DNA of 64,000 nt from contig CAXKWD010000007.1 in assembly GCA_964059195.1 (NCBI GenBank), positions 156,473,269-156,537,268 of the forward strand. Direction: 5' to 3'. Under the pieces are notes generated by a model. That model was not told the DNA's origin. It did no database searches and saw only the letters and a program-made list of their open reading frames with translations. How positions within the stretch are numbered: position 1 is the first letter of the stretch; the number at the start of each line of letters is the position of its first letter. This stretch comes from Ectobius pallidus (lineage: Eukaryota; Arthropoda; Insecta; Blattodea; Ectobiidae). A program made the position numbers and the translations under genes. Below are positions 1 to 10,628 of this stretch, piece by piece.

Positions 1-254
1 TGTATTTTCGAAGATTTTAAACCTTTGACATCTAGTGTCCATTTTATGTGAAAAATTTCTACTTCTTTACTTCCCACATGCTTTATGATATTTTTAAATT
101 AATTATGTCTGCGGACCATAGGTTGAGAAACGCTGGTCTATATTAACAACTCATTCGCGTCATGTTTCTATTGTTTAGTGATTTCTTCTTATGTGATATT
201 CAGTTTAAACGATTATAATATCCAGTGACATAGCGGCGATGAGTTATGGAAAAT

Positions 255-392
255 AAGCAAGTCCTACAAACCCGGCGTTTGCCTTTGCGAACGACGGAAC
301 CATGAAAAACCCAAGTCAATTTGGGCGGCCACGAGGTGTGATTTGAACTCAGGACCTCTTCCCTGTTAGCCCATAGGCCTACCACCTCGCTG
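255..392 (-). repeat. tRNA-like SINE head fragment
   Basis: Read on the minus strand, this stretch has a box A-like CGAGGTGGTAGG followed at tRNA spacing by a box B-like GAGTTCAAATCAC, then unrelated body sequence. That layout is typical of a tRNA-derived SINE. No clear poly-A or target duplication was found, so the boundaries are approximate. The flanks (1-254 and 393-834) hold AT-rich sequence with no gene that I recognise. Confidence 0.4.
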
Positions 393-834
393 TAATTGGT
401 TTTAGTGTGTTCATTGCGACTGAGCTAAACTGATTGCATTTCACAACAATAAGTACATTAGGCCTATAATTTTCTTGTTACTAGGGGCAACAAAATGTCA
501 TTCATATTTTAATTTACATTTATGTTCTGAAATTCGCATTTAAGCTGTCCTTAATTCGTTTTTATCTTGATATCTATTAAATGTACAAAGAAATGTGTTA
601 AACAAAAAATGTTCATTTTAAATTTTTCTACAACTTTACTGTGATAGGTTTTCATGTATCGCCTACTGTAATGGATATAATCTAGAAAAATTGATTATGG
701 ATACGAGTAAAGTGCCCCTTAAGTCATTTTTGCGGAAATACGGATATAGCCATTTTATTAGTCACAGATAAGACTTTACAATTTTAAATTTTTTTCAAAA
801 TCGTTAGAGCCATTTTTTCAAAAAACAATTTTTT

Positions 835-1160
835 TTAAAAAGTTTTCATGAAAAGTCCCCTTAATATTTCAGTTGTAAAACTAAATTTCTGGGCGGTTCG
901 ACAAAATTTCGAAAAAGTTCTTAATTCAAAAAATGAAGTAAATACAACGAGCCGTTTACCCGCTGTGCTTGTCCACGGACAGACGGACAGACGGACAGAC
1001 GGACAGACGGACAGACGGACAGACGGACAGACGTCATTCCAAAAATATTTTTTTCGGTTTCTAGGCTTCATGAAACGTGCTCTCCCGGTGTTATCTCGAA
1101 TTCGATTTTTTGTCACGATCACAATACTTTCTCTATACTACGTATATGCGAGAAAGTAAA
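835..1160. repeat. Dispersed repeat with (GGACAGAC)n minisatellite
   Basis: A run of about seven GGACAGAC units (roughly 975-1032) sits inside a longer AT-rich repeat. The same short tandem motif ends the unrelated repeats near 4.1 kb and 51.1 kb. Both strands are open across it only because the unit is 8 bp and lacks stops, so I do not call a gene. Confidence 0.7.
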
Positions 1161-1470
1161 AATAAAATCGGTCAAGTTTTATAACTTCAAGAGATAAAAA
1201 AAAGTTTTAATTCTTGAGAAGTGAATAAAATATACTTAGGCCTACTGTACAGCTAGTAGGCCTAAAGTTGTAATCATATACTTTTGACCAATTAAAACGC
1301 TCAATTCTTCTTAAACTTGACTTAGACAAGTAGTTTCTGCCCTCCCCCTCAACACACCTACTAAACTTCCAATTATTGCCCCCCCCCTTTCGAATATTTT
1401 CAGGTCGGCGCCCTTTTTAGAACATATTGTGTAGGCCTAATTATTTTGTTATCAGCTATGTAGTCTATAC

Positions 1471-2011
1471 AGGGTGTTAATAAATAATACCGAAATATTT
1501 TACCTGTATATAGAGGGGACTTAGACAAGCAGCTTTTATTTGGAGATTTTTGCTCTATGGCGTAAAATGTGTTTGCTAAACTGTATTAAAGTCATTATAA
1601 TTTGGTGCTCATAAATCAATAATTACGCGAAATAGGGTTAAAATGTTTATTAAATTCACTTCATGCCTTCCTAGTGATCGATAAAAACCTGACTCTTAAT
1701 CATTCGTCAACAGCTGTATCATAATTTAGTGTTTCCATAATCTGCAAAATGTACAGACTAATCATATGACTGGTCGCCACTGAATTAGTCTTTTTTTATT
1801 CATAACTACTGACTACAGTATTAAAAACAAAGTTCCTTTGTTTTGCATTTATTTCTAATGTTAGAAGTCAGTGGCGGCCAAGCCCTGGGAGATTTTATGC
1901 TGTAACAGGAAAAATTTAATCCATGGAGCAAAAATCTCCTAATAAATGTTGCTTGTCTTTATCCCCTCTATACACAGGTAAAATATTTCGGTGTTATTCA
2001 TTAACACCCTG
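1471..2011. mobile_element. MITE family M1, copy 1 (CAGGGTG ends, TA target)
   Basis: The element begins CAGGGTGTTAATAAATAA and ends with the inverted complement TTATTCATTAACACCCTG, flanked by TA on both sides. The terminal inverted repeats run about 80-90 bp, through the shared GAGGGGAC...TAGACAAGCA and TTTTTGCTCTATGG blocks. No transposase is visible. The TA target and CAGGG ends point to a non-autonomous Tc1/mariner-type element. Other copies are at 42481-43095 and 60742-61272, with fragments near 54.0 and 63.4 kb. Confidence 0.8.
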
Positions 2012-2059
2012 TATAACATGTAAAATCAGCCCCATTAAACACACTTTTTCAATTGAATT

Positions 2060-2065
2060 TTTATT
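2060..2065 (-). promoter_or_regulatory. Candidate polyadenylation signal of the ankyrin gene
   Basis: AATAAA on the minus strand, about 230 bases past the TAA stop of the ankyrin/Thr-rich gene. The position is plausible for the 3' end, but the AT-rich background makes chance occurrences common. Confidence 0.35.
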
Positions 2066-2293
2066 ATAAATCGAAAAAGCAACATATGAATTTAATGCCA
2101 ATGTAGTTTTCCTTGGGGAGAAGTTTTAGAGTAGGCCTACTGTAGGGGGGTTGTTACTTTTCATGAGGTTGGTGTGATACAAAGTTTAGGGGTTACTTTT
2201 TATGAAACTTGGGGCTTGAGTCATGAAGCTAAGAGGGGCACCCCTGTTTTACATAATAGTGTCAGTTGTTTATGCTTAGGCCCTAATTCAGAA

Positions 2294-2676
2294 TTACACT
2301 ATAATGTGCTGTTGTTGCATTGTGTTTGTTGGTGTTTCCATGGTTGCTACAGATGTTGCTGTAGTTGTCACATTTAAAGCATCGACGAATGTAGCTGAGG
2401 GTAAAGTTGTTGTAGTTGTAGCATTTGCCACCGTTGTTGCATTTGCCACCGTTGTGTTCTGTATTGAATCAGTGGTTGTATATGTTGTTATCAGCGTTGT
2501 GGTTGCTACAGTTGCTGTTGTTGGCGATACAGTCGTGGTAGTGGTAGTGGTAGTAGGTTTTCTTGTTGTTCGCTGTATTTTCTTCCTGGGAGGTTTGACT
2601 GGTGGTTTGGTAGCAGGAGTGGTCATCGTAGTCGATGTCGTGTTGACTTGAGGAGGCTCCGTTGTGGTGTGCGGTG
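2294..2676 (-). CDS. Ankyrin gene, last exon: Thr-rich mucin-like tail
   Basis: 383 bases from acceptor CGTTTTCAG to a TAA stop. The phase left by exon e gives APHTTTEPPQVNTTSTTMTT, followed by a basic PPRKK patch, a run of eight Thr, and repeated N-A-T-T and N-T-T motifs, ending in MQQQHIIV. About a third of residues are Thr. Such tails are usually heavily O-glycosylated in secreted or membrane proteins. No transmembrane segment or GPI signal follows. The opposite strand is also open here because the codons are repetitive; the splice fit favours the minus strand. Confidence 0.7.
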
Positions 2677-2999
2677 CTGAAAACGTGAGAAATTGAGATT
2701 TTGCTAGCGGTGTAATACAGTTTGCCTAGAGATCGATAGGTCCACAATTTTATTATGATATGCAGAAAATAAATTATTTTTGTTATCGATTTCCGAGTTA
2801 AGCTTCACATCGATTCATTAAACGGGGCTTACAGAAGAACAGAGGTCTAGTTTGATAAGCATATGTGAAGGAATATGTGGTAGTATTATTTGTCAAAGCT
2901 AACTGTATTACAACTTCCAAAGCCGTACATGAACACTGTAAAACAATATGTTGTCATGAGAACTGATTTACATTTGATAAATTCTTTCTAATATTTTGC

Positions 3000-4770
3000 C
3001 ATAAAATAGGTACTAAATTGGGCATTACTCCGGTAGCGGTTAACCGATTTGGTGCATTATCTATAGGCTTCTTCCCATGGACGTTATAAAGGCGTATACC
3101 AAGTTTCATGCAAATCCATTCTGGCACTTAATAAAATCAGGTAAACTGATGTAACAAAGTGCCAGTATGTTTTTGTTTAAACAGTTATGACTGCAATTAT
3201 GATATGCAGAATATGTTTTTTTTTAAATTGATTTCCAAGTTAAGCTCCAGATTTATTCATTAAGCAGGGCTTACGGAAGACTAGTTTTTTTTAATGAGAT
3301 TAAAATCGTCCAGCATCACCTGAACTGTACAGATATGTGATATCATGATAATCGCACACTCACATAAAAATGTCAAAAAAAATTTAAATTGGCCGGTTTC
3401 GGGTTTTGAACCATGGACTCCAGAATGTGAGGCCAAAGCGTTACCATCTCGGCCACCGGGGTCATTTTAACGGTCTAGTTGGATAAGCGCTTGTAAATCG
3501 ATAGTGTTTTTTGTCATAGCTACTTGTATTTTAATTTACAAGGCCTTATAAGATAACAGTAAAACAATAGGCAGTGTTGTCAAGATAATTGATTTTCATT
3601 TTTTTTTATAAATTTTTTCGAATACGTATATTACCATAAAATAGGCACTAAATTGAGCATTACTCCGAAACAGGTCAACCGATTTTATCTATTATAAATA
3701 GACGTCTTCCCATGGACATTATAAATGCGTATACGAAGTTTCATAAATATACGATAAAGCGTATTTGAGTTATTGCGCCTTTAAAGTAGACATTAAATTG
3801 GGGTTTACTCCGGTACCGGTCAACAGATTAGGTTCAAATTTAATAGGGCACTTCTCATGAACGTCATAAATGAGTATACCAAGTTTCATGGAAATCCGAT
3901 ACAGCGTATTTGAGTTATGGCGCCTTTCTATTAGAAAGGCGCCATAATCTATTAAAATAGGCACTAAATTGGGCATTACACCGGTACCGGTGAACCGATT
4001 TGGTTCAATATCAATAGGGTTCTTCCCATGGACATTATAAACGTGTATACCAAGTTTCATTAAAATTCGACAAAGCGTATTTGAGTTATCGCGCGTACAG
4101 ACACACGGACGGACAGACAGACAGACGGACAGACATTTTTCGTCCCCTCACACAATCTCATAAAGTACCATACTGGCACTTAATAATTGAGTTTGTTTGA
4201 TAAGCATATGTGAAGGAATATGTGGGTAGGGTTATTTGTCATAGCTAAATGTATTGCAACTTCCAAAGCCGTAGCCTATATGAGCAATGTAAAACAATAT
4301 GTTGCTATGAGAACTGATTTGCATTTGATAAATAGATACTAAATTGGGCATTACTCCGGTACGGGTAAATCGATTTAGTCCAGCATCAATAGGCTTCTTC
4401 CCATGGACGTTATAAATGCGTATACCAAGTTTCATGAAAATCCGATAAAGCTTATTTGAGTTGTCTCGCATACAGACAGACGGACAGAATTTTCCCTTCC
4501 CCACACAATCTCATAAAGTACCATACTGGTACTTAATAAATGCTTTCTAATATATTACCATAAAAAGGCATTACATTGGGCTTTACTCCGGTACTGGTCA
4601 ACCGATTTAGTCCAGTATCAATAGGCTTCTTCCCATGGACGTTATAAATGCGTATACCAAGTTTCATAAAAATCAGATAAAGCGTATTTGAGTTATATCG
4701 CATACAGTCAGACGGACATTTTCGCGTCCCCACACAATCTCATCAAGTACCATTCTGGCACTTAATAATT
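3000..4770. repeat. Repeat family U: tandem 'CCGGTACCGGT' units
   Basis: At least five degenerate units of roughly 150-250 bp share the blocks AAATTGGGCATTACTCCGG, CTTCCCATGGACRTTATAAA, GTATACCAAGTTTCAT and GCGTATTTGAGTT. Some end in a GACAGACGGACAGA run and CATACTGGCACTTAATAA. On the minus strand each unit keeps an open phrase like MKLGIRIYNVHGKKPID. Other arrays lie at 41741-42310 (reversed) and 49970-51150. It is a dispersed repeat of unknown class; I see no terminal repeats or polymerase. Confidence 0.7.
3391..3460 (-). repeat. tRNA-like sequence (SINE head or tRNA relic)
   Basis: On the minus strand: GGTGGCCGAGATGGTAACGC (box A-like) and a box B-like GGTTCAAAACCC near the 3' end, with CCGGTGG partly able to pair with the 3' CCGGCC. 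The mismatched box B and the related fragment near 50140 inside another repeat suggest a tRNA-derived repeat, not a working tRNA. Confidence 0.4.
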
Positions 4771-4800
4771 GAGATGATTGACTCACAGTATTGAACTTAC

Positions 4801-5126
4801 CCATGGGCACATACTGCACTGCAAGTGAATTGTTGGTTCCCGTCACCAGGAACCACATGGGTCGCACCTTCTTGGTTACCGTCTCGTACTTGACAGTTTC
4901 CCTGCGGGTTTGCTCTTCCTCCAGTAGCTTGGTCACATTTGTCTTCTTATAGGACGCCGCCTCCTCGGCCGCCGTCCGCCCCCACCCGTTGGGAATGGTG
5001 AGATTAGCACCATGCTGCGCCAGGAGACGGGAAACCTCTAGCCGTCCCCAGCGGGCTGCTTCGTGCAGAGGCGAATTTCCGTAAATATTGACAGCGTCCA
5101 CATCAGCTTTGTGTTCTAGAAGGTAC
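4801..5126 (-). CDS. Ankyrin gene, exon e: ankyrin repeats 3-5
   Basis: 326 bases after acceptor ACATTGCAG and before donor CATGG|GTAAGT. It encodes the end of repeat 3, a consensus repeat 4 (SPLHEAARWGRLEVSRLL) and a degenerate repeat 5 (TAAEEAASYKKTNVTKLLEE), then a charged stretch and KKVRPMWFLVTGTNNSLAVQ. Pyrimidines just upstream of the acceptor belong to an inserted hAT element end, so the transposon lies inside the functional splice signal. Confidence 0.85.
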
Positions 5127-5135
5127 CTGCAATGT

Positions 5136-5633
5136 CAGTGATGGGAAAAGTACAAAAAGAAAGAAATTGGGCTGAATTACAATTACCTGAGACACATTTT
5201 ACTTAATTACAATTAAAAATTACTTTTAAAAAAGTGATCAGTAAAATTACAATTACATTTACAATTACTTTACAAAATGGCAGTACCTAAAAATTCCTTG
5301 TTTTTGGTTTGTTTTGGGCACAAGCCCAAATTATTAATGAACAAACAAACAAAAGACACATCAATGAGAATATTTTCGGACACATTGAGTAACTTTTTGT
5401 TAATATTAACTCTAATTTGGATATCAGTTGCAAAAACAGTAGTGATGACGATTAGCAAGCGAGAATGGTACTAATACTAACGACTACTAAATTGTAACAA
5501 TTACTATTGTATTTCCAGAAGTAAATTACAAGTAGAAATTGCATTTAAAAAAGTATTGATTATAAGTAAATGGGACCAAAAAGGAATTGTTACTGTAATC
5601 CGATTACTTTTACTCAATTACTTCCCATCACTG
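5136..5633. mobile_element. hAT-type MITE (CAGTGATGGGAA ends)
   Basis: The 498-bp element starts CAGTGATGGGAAAAGTA and ends TACTTCCCATCACTG. It is flanked by the near-perfect 8-bp duplication TGCAATGT / TGCAATAT. The interior is a long run of AATTACAATTA-like sequence with no coding. CAGTG ends plus 8-bp duplications are characteristic of hAT elements. It sits 9 bases upstream of a splice acceptor of the ankyrin gene. Confidence 0.85.
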
Positions 5634-5787
5634 TGCAATATTGTGAATGTGTTTGTTTCAAATACAAGAGCTACAATGATGCTAAGTTACACTCTACTAA
5701 GAACAAAACCTATTGAATTATGTTGCTGATCAAATATTGTGTCCACAGCTGTTTTAATTATATGCGTGTTGCACACTGTCTAGTTTT

Positions 5788-6020
5788 TACTTACTTACTC
5801 AATGGCAATAGACAATTCCTTAGTAAGTTAAAGGAATATTATCTATTTTATGGAACCCGAAGGTTCATTGCCGCGCTTACCTGAGCCCGCCATTTAACCT
5901 ATTTTGTGCTAACTCCATCCAAAATCTTACTTCCCTTAAGTCCATCCTAATATTGTTCTCCCACCTTCATCTAGCTCCTCCAAGTGGTCTTTTCCCTTCG
6001 GGTCTACCATAGCTGAGTGC
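5788..6020. repeat. Dispersed repeat T, intact copy (empty site)
   Basis: Begins TTACTTACTCAATGGCAATA and runs through GGAACCCGAAGGTTCATTGC to CTTTTCCCTTCGGGTCT. A second copy starting near 9611 is split by a mariner MITE at the shared ATCTA-TTTTATGG junction. This copy therefore preserves the uninserted sequence. Confidence 0.75.
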
Positions 6021-6226
6021 TACCATTCTTATAAATCATGTTTTGAGTGTATTAAAATCCCAATACATTTTGTATATTTAAATACGGTACCTAACCTCAA
6101 CGGGAAATTATGGATAACATGTGCTGTCAGTTTCGAAATATTTGGAAACCAACATTAATAAATAGATACTTACGTGGATTTTTCTCGTCTTGATATCCGA
6201 ACGATCACACCACATGGATAACCAGG

Positions 6227-8066
6227 CAGGGCCGTAGCAAGGTCCTTCTGCGCCCTTGGCGAGTTTGACAAATCTGCGCCCTCCAAATGAACAATTTTTT
6301 TAAATTTCTGTAAAACTGATTTTCTTAAATTCGCTTCCAGGAGGATTTTTTTGGTCCCATTTCTTTAAGAAACAACTGCCTAATAGATCAAAACTAATAA
6401 TGTAGACTAAGATATGATGGTCATGGTAGTTTTAGTTGGCATATTTTTTTACTGAAATCATTCTTACCTATACAACAGAAGCAACGCCAACATCAACAAG
6501 AGACGAAACAACACAGACATTAACATTGTTTCACTGTTTAATTTTAAAATCGCTTAGTTAAAAAATACAATAATAATCAGAGCCCGGATTCTAATGACAT
6601 GTCATCTTTTTTATTGATGCTGCATAGACATTGCCAATTTTTAGATAAATCATAATCATGGCCTCTAGATTATAGAAATGCATTTTTATTAGGTCATTTT
6701 TTGACATTGTATGCAATTTTATATTTTTAGGGCATTTATTTCGTTCCCAGCGGTGCTGTCTTTGAAGTGTTTGTTTAATGCAAGAAGGACACACTCCATG
6801 TTTAAGTGTTGTCAAGTCTCAGTCGGAAACGAGAATTAAAGGAACGCCAAAATGTTGTATTACATTACTGTTGTTATTAGATTGACTTGGCACCAGAGTC
6901 TGCCACCTGCTTCTATTTGAGAGTGCAAACTACTGTTTACCCTCAATAAACAATATAATCCGGCAGACCGCAAAAGGAAATGCTGAAGTTTGACTCGCCA
7001 GTGCCTCAGTGCCAGTATAAATTTCCGTAAGGAAATAATATTCACAGCAAAAATCAAAGTTTTTTAGACCTACAACATCCTCTCTGAATTTAAGGTTTTA
7101 ACAATTATGTACAAATTATTCTATAATTTTGTGTGTACAATAATAATTTTTTATAAATAAAATATCAGTTTTTAGGTCATTTTTTATAATTATTAAGTCA
7201 TTTTCTTTAAATTTTGGGGTCATTTTATAGGTCATTTTTCAAACAATTTTAGGTCATCAGAATCTGGGCCCTAATAATAATACAGTATAATATAATTAAA
7301 AATAAAAGCAGCGACTATAATATCAGCGCCGGCCTTAGAAGGGAACTTGATCAAAACAAACAGCATGTGTACTGCCAGCTGGCAGAGCGTGCATCGGCCG
7401 CGGATCACAACACATTATTCAATGTAAAGTTACAGAAATTAATTTTAATGTACATTAATACATTGTGTGATTTAAAAAACTAAACATTTTTAAAATAAGA
7501 ACTTTTAGTTCACACTTAATTTATAATAAAATAGTAATAACAAAAGGAATTGAGATCTGCACATTCGGCTTTTTCTGTTGTAATAATATAGTTGGTCAGT
7601 CATTTTTGCATGTAGCATGTAACAGTATGAGCGATGCCATTGTTGGTCGCTTTGTAATCAATCCTGCCGACAGTAGTAGCACTGAGGACGACAATCAGCT
7701 GGAAAGGGATTGAGTTGAACCACTTTCATCACAATAATAACGTACATATTAATTTTCATTGTCGTTATATCTTTCCATACTGTTCATGATTTATGTTTTA
7801 CTCTGTCAATATGAATCGTGTTAATTAAAGGACGTTGCATGACTGCTTTTTGCTTGTAGACAATCGCCATAATACTATAGGTATAGATAGTTCACGTGCA
7901 TTAATTTTTAATAACCTGAAAGATTTCTTCCACTGACGTGGAATTTATATTGCTTGATAAATTGCACCAGCCTAAAAAAAGCGGGATTTTTCATGGTTAA
8001 TTTTGCGCCCTTCGACCCTGCGCCCTTGGCGGTCGCCCACCTAGCCACCGCCTAGCTACGGCCCTG
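6227..8066. mobile_element. hAT-type element, non-autonomous, with nested MITE
   Basis: Ends are CAGGGCCGTAGCAAGG and CCTAGCTACGGCCCTG, flanked by a perfect 8-bp duplication TAACCAGG. Subterminal GCGCCCTTGGCG occurs near both ends. Its 1.84 kb has no transposase frame. A second hAT-like MITE (6578-7272) is inserted within it, so this one is older. Confidence 0.85.
6578..7272. mobile_element. hAT-type MITE family H2, copy 1 (nested)
   Basis: Starts CAGAGCCCGGATTCTAATGA and ends TCATCAGAATCTGGGCCCT. Interior blocks ATTAGGTCATTTTT and TTTAGGTCATCAGAATC match the copy at 26745-27492. The flanking AATAAT repeats make the exact duplication ambiguous. No coding sequence. Confidence 0.75.
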
Positions 8067-8417
8067 TAACCAGGCCACAGAACCCGAAGAGAGTTTTATT
8101 TACTAGTAAGTAACACATCACTGTTATTAAGCTGAACAACTATCAACACCATGCCGCTTTGAAATTTGAATATTAAATAAATTACGATAAATCTTAAATA
8201 ATGCTTTCATATGTACGGAATTGTAAAATATGTAACAACCGAACCAGCGTTTTTTTAAATTTCATCACATGATGTTATAATCTTAAAAAATATTGCAGAA
8301 AGACTTGGGGGGGGGGGGTTGAACTCCCTGAACCCCTCCCCCATACTGTACGCCCATGCATACAGAAACATCGACTTAATGGTTTATTCCTTTGAAGCCG
8401 CCTGGGTATGTAATGCA

Positions 8418-9106
8418 AAGGGCAAGGCATTTGATGATTCTGCATATTTTTTATATGAAGCTCGAATATATGTAAATTTGTAGCCTATCATGAAATAATA
8501 ATTAAATAAGGCAATTTTTTGCATTATTTTGATTTATTTTGCATTTTTCGTCATTTTCAAGAGATAGGCCTTTTGGGGGGGGCAATTTTCAGGTCATTTT
8601 CGGCATTTTAGGTCAAGTTTCAGTGGAGGCAGAGAGGACCTTTTCCATGTACAAATTCGTACTTTCAGACAGACAACATACAATCGCTTTTATTTGAGAA
8701 TTTCCACCAAGGGTTCATAGTTCATTTTAATTCAAGTTTATTGTAAACACCACATCAGTTTATCTTGTAGCAATAAAGATTTTTCTTTCTTTTTAAATGG
8801 CACATATTTGCTAGGGGAAATTTGATGGGCATGCCAGTTCAGAAAGAATTTCCTTTTCGCTAAGGGTGTCCAAGTAGTATAAATTTACTTACTTCTTTAG
8901 GAACAAAATAAGTGTGTTTTATAATGTAAATTCATATATAACGCACTGTCATAAATTCTTTTTAGCGATTCATTACTTAAAAACACTAATTATAAGTAAT
9001 AATGGTAAATTTATTGGTATTTTTTAAATTTTGGGTCATTTTTTCACTATTTTTAGGTTATAAATGAATTTTTCATTATTTTATGATCATTAAATGCCTT
9101 GCCCTA
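8418..9106. mobile_element. hAT-like MITE at the junction of a 43-bp direct repeat
   Basis: Ends AGGGCAAGGCATTTGATGAT and its inverted form ATCATTAAATGCCTTGCCCT, with imperfect 8-bp flanks GTAATGCA / GTAATGAC. Outside these, the same 43 bp (TCCTTTGAAGCCGCCTGGGT core) occurs on both sides, at 8373-8415 and 9112-9154. Fragments of the family recur near 40.85-41.22 kb. Confidence 0.65.
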
Positions 9107-9170
9107 GTAATGACTTAATGGTTTATTCCTTTGAAGCCGCCTGGGTATGTAATGAAAAACTCTACTATAC

Positions 9171-9433
9171 CTGCAGGCTGGTATATTTCCTGCTCGTGCA
9201 GCGTGGTGTAGAGGTGTGTTGCCCAGACTGGATCGCACATTTGGGTTCGCAGAGTGGTTCAGTAGTAATGCTATCTTGTACACGTTGTCCTCCAGCACTG
9301 CCCAGTGTAGCGGTGTAAGACCTGTCTTGTCTGGGACTTCCAGGTCAGCGCCTTCCGTCAGAAGTTTCCTCACTTCCGCCAAACTGCCGTTTCTCACAGC
9401 ATCAAACAATTTCAGAGTTTTGTCATCTCGTTC
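9171..9433 (-). CDS. Ankyrin gene, exon d: ankyrin repeats 1-3
   Basis: 263 bases after acceptor CTGTCACAG and before donor TGCAG|GTATAG. It encodes ERDDKTLKLFDAVRNGSLAE... with three ankyrin units recognisable from the TPLHWAV and TPLHHAARAGN cores and the LLL/RKLL helices. The third unit is split by the intron: the AG at the end joins a G in the next exon to make the Arg of PACR-YLLEHKADVD, which restores a consensus repeat exactly. That is strong evidence that the two exons are joined. Confidence 0.85.
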
Positions 9434-9667
9434 CTGTGACAGAAAATATTTGATATGATTTCAATAGGCTAGGGACAGTTTATAAAAAAATAAAATAAAT
9501 AAAAAAAACACCAATTAGAATTTATTTATTTACTCCACTAATCAGAAGTGGACGGCCTATATAAAAAACATATCCAAATCTAATTTAATAATAGATAAGT
9601 GAAACGTATTACTTACTTACTCAATGGCAATAGACAATTCCTAAGCAAGCTAAAGGAATTTTATCTA

Positions 9668-10220
9668 CGAGGGTCATTCAAAAGTTCTGCACACTGTAAG
9701 ATAAAATTAAAGAAAATCATTTATTTTACAAAATACCTTTACAGGCCTTCAATATAATCTTCATTCATGCTTATGACAGCTTCCCAACGTTTTGGCAAAT
9801 TCTGTATTCCGGATAGGGCACCTTAATTGTTGTGCTGTCTGATTACTCAGGTCACCTCACTGGAAGCTTCATCAAATTGTAACAAAACGTTTTCCATGGA
9901 GTGGTTCCTTCAATTTGGGAAACAAATCAAGTCTGGTGGGCTCAAATCTGGATTGTATGATGGGTGGGGAAGTCTTTCCCATCCATAGACTTGGAAAACG
10001 TTTTGTTACAATTGATGAAGCTTCCAGTGAGGTGACCTGAGTAATCAGACAGCTCAACAATTAAGGTGCCCTATCCAGAATAAAAACATTTCCAAAACGT
10101 TGGTAAGCTGTCATAAGCAAGAATGAAGATTGTATTGAAGGCCTGTAAAGGTATTTTGCAAAATAAATTATTTTCTTTCATTCTATCTTACAGTGTGCAG
10201 AACTTTTGAAATGACACTCG
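9668..10220. mobile_element. Mariner-derived MITE with long inverted repeats
   Basis: 553 bp, starting CGAGGGTCATTCAAAAGTTC and ending GAACTTTTGAAATGACACTCG, flanked by TA. The two arms, each about 230 bp, are inverted copies. On the minus strand the centre encodes a phrase containing LFPKLKEPLHGKRF, which matches the conserved C-terminal LFPKLKE-x-L-x-G-x-RF region of mariner transposases, so the element kept a small piece of its parent. It splits repeat T, whose intact copy at 5788 shows the empty TA site. Confidence 0.9.
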
Positions 10221-10628
10221 TATTTTATGGAACCCGAAGGTTCATTGCCGCGCTTACCTGAGCCCGCTATTCAACCCTGTTCTGTACTAACTCCATCCAA
10301 CCATCCATATCAAATCATACTTCCCTTAAATATATTCTAATATTGCCCTTCCACCTACGTCTATGTCTTCCAAGTGGTCTTTTCCCTTCGGGTCTCCCAG
10401 CCAATATTTTTTAAATATGTCTTCCCTCCCCCCATGCACGCAACATGTCCAGCCCATTTCATCTTCCGTGATTTAATTACCGTGATTTAATATCCGGTAA
10501 CGAGTACAGGTTATGAAGCTCGTCGTTATGCAGTTTTGTCCAAACCCCGTTTTCATCGTTCTTAGGTCCGACTATTTTCCTAAGCCCCCTGTTTTCGAAC
10601 ACACTCGATTACGTTTTTCCCGAAGAGT

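Noticed and set aside
835..1159. Open frames containing VRLSVCPSVRLSVCP or TDRRTDGQ
   Set aside because: Produced by an 8-bp GGACAGAC repeat that lacks stops in several frames.
2304..2651. Plus-strand Val-rich open frame over the Thr-rich exon
   Set aside because: It mirrors Thr codons on the minus strand. Splice acceptor, phase and N-x-T motifs support the minus strand only.
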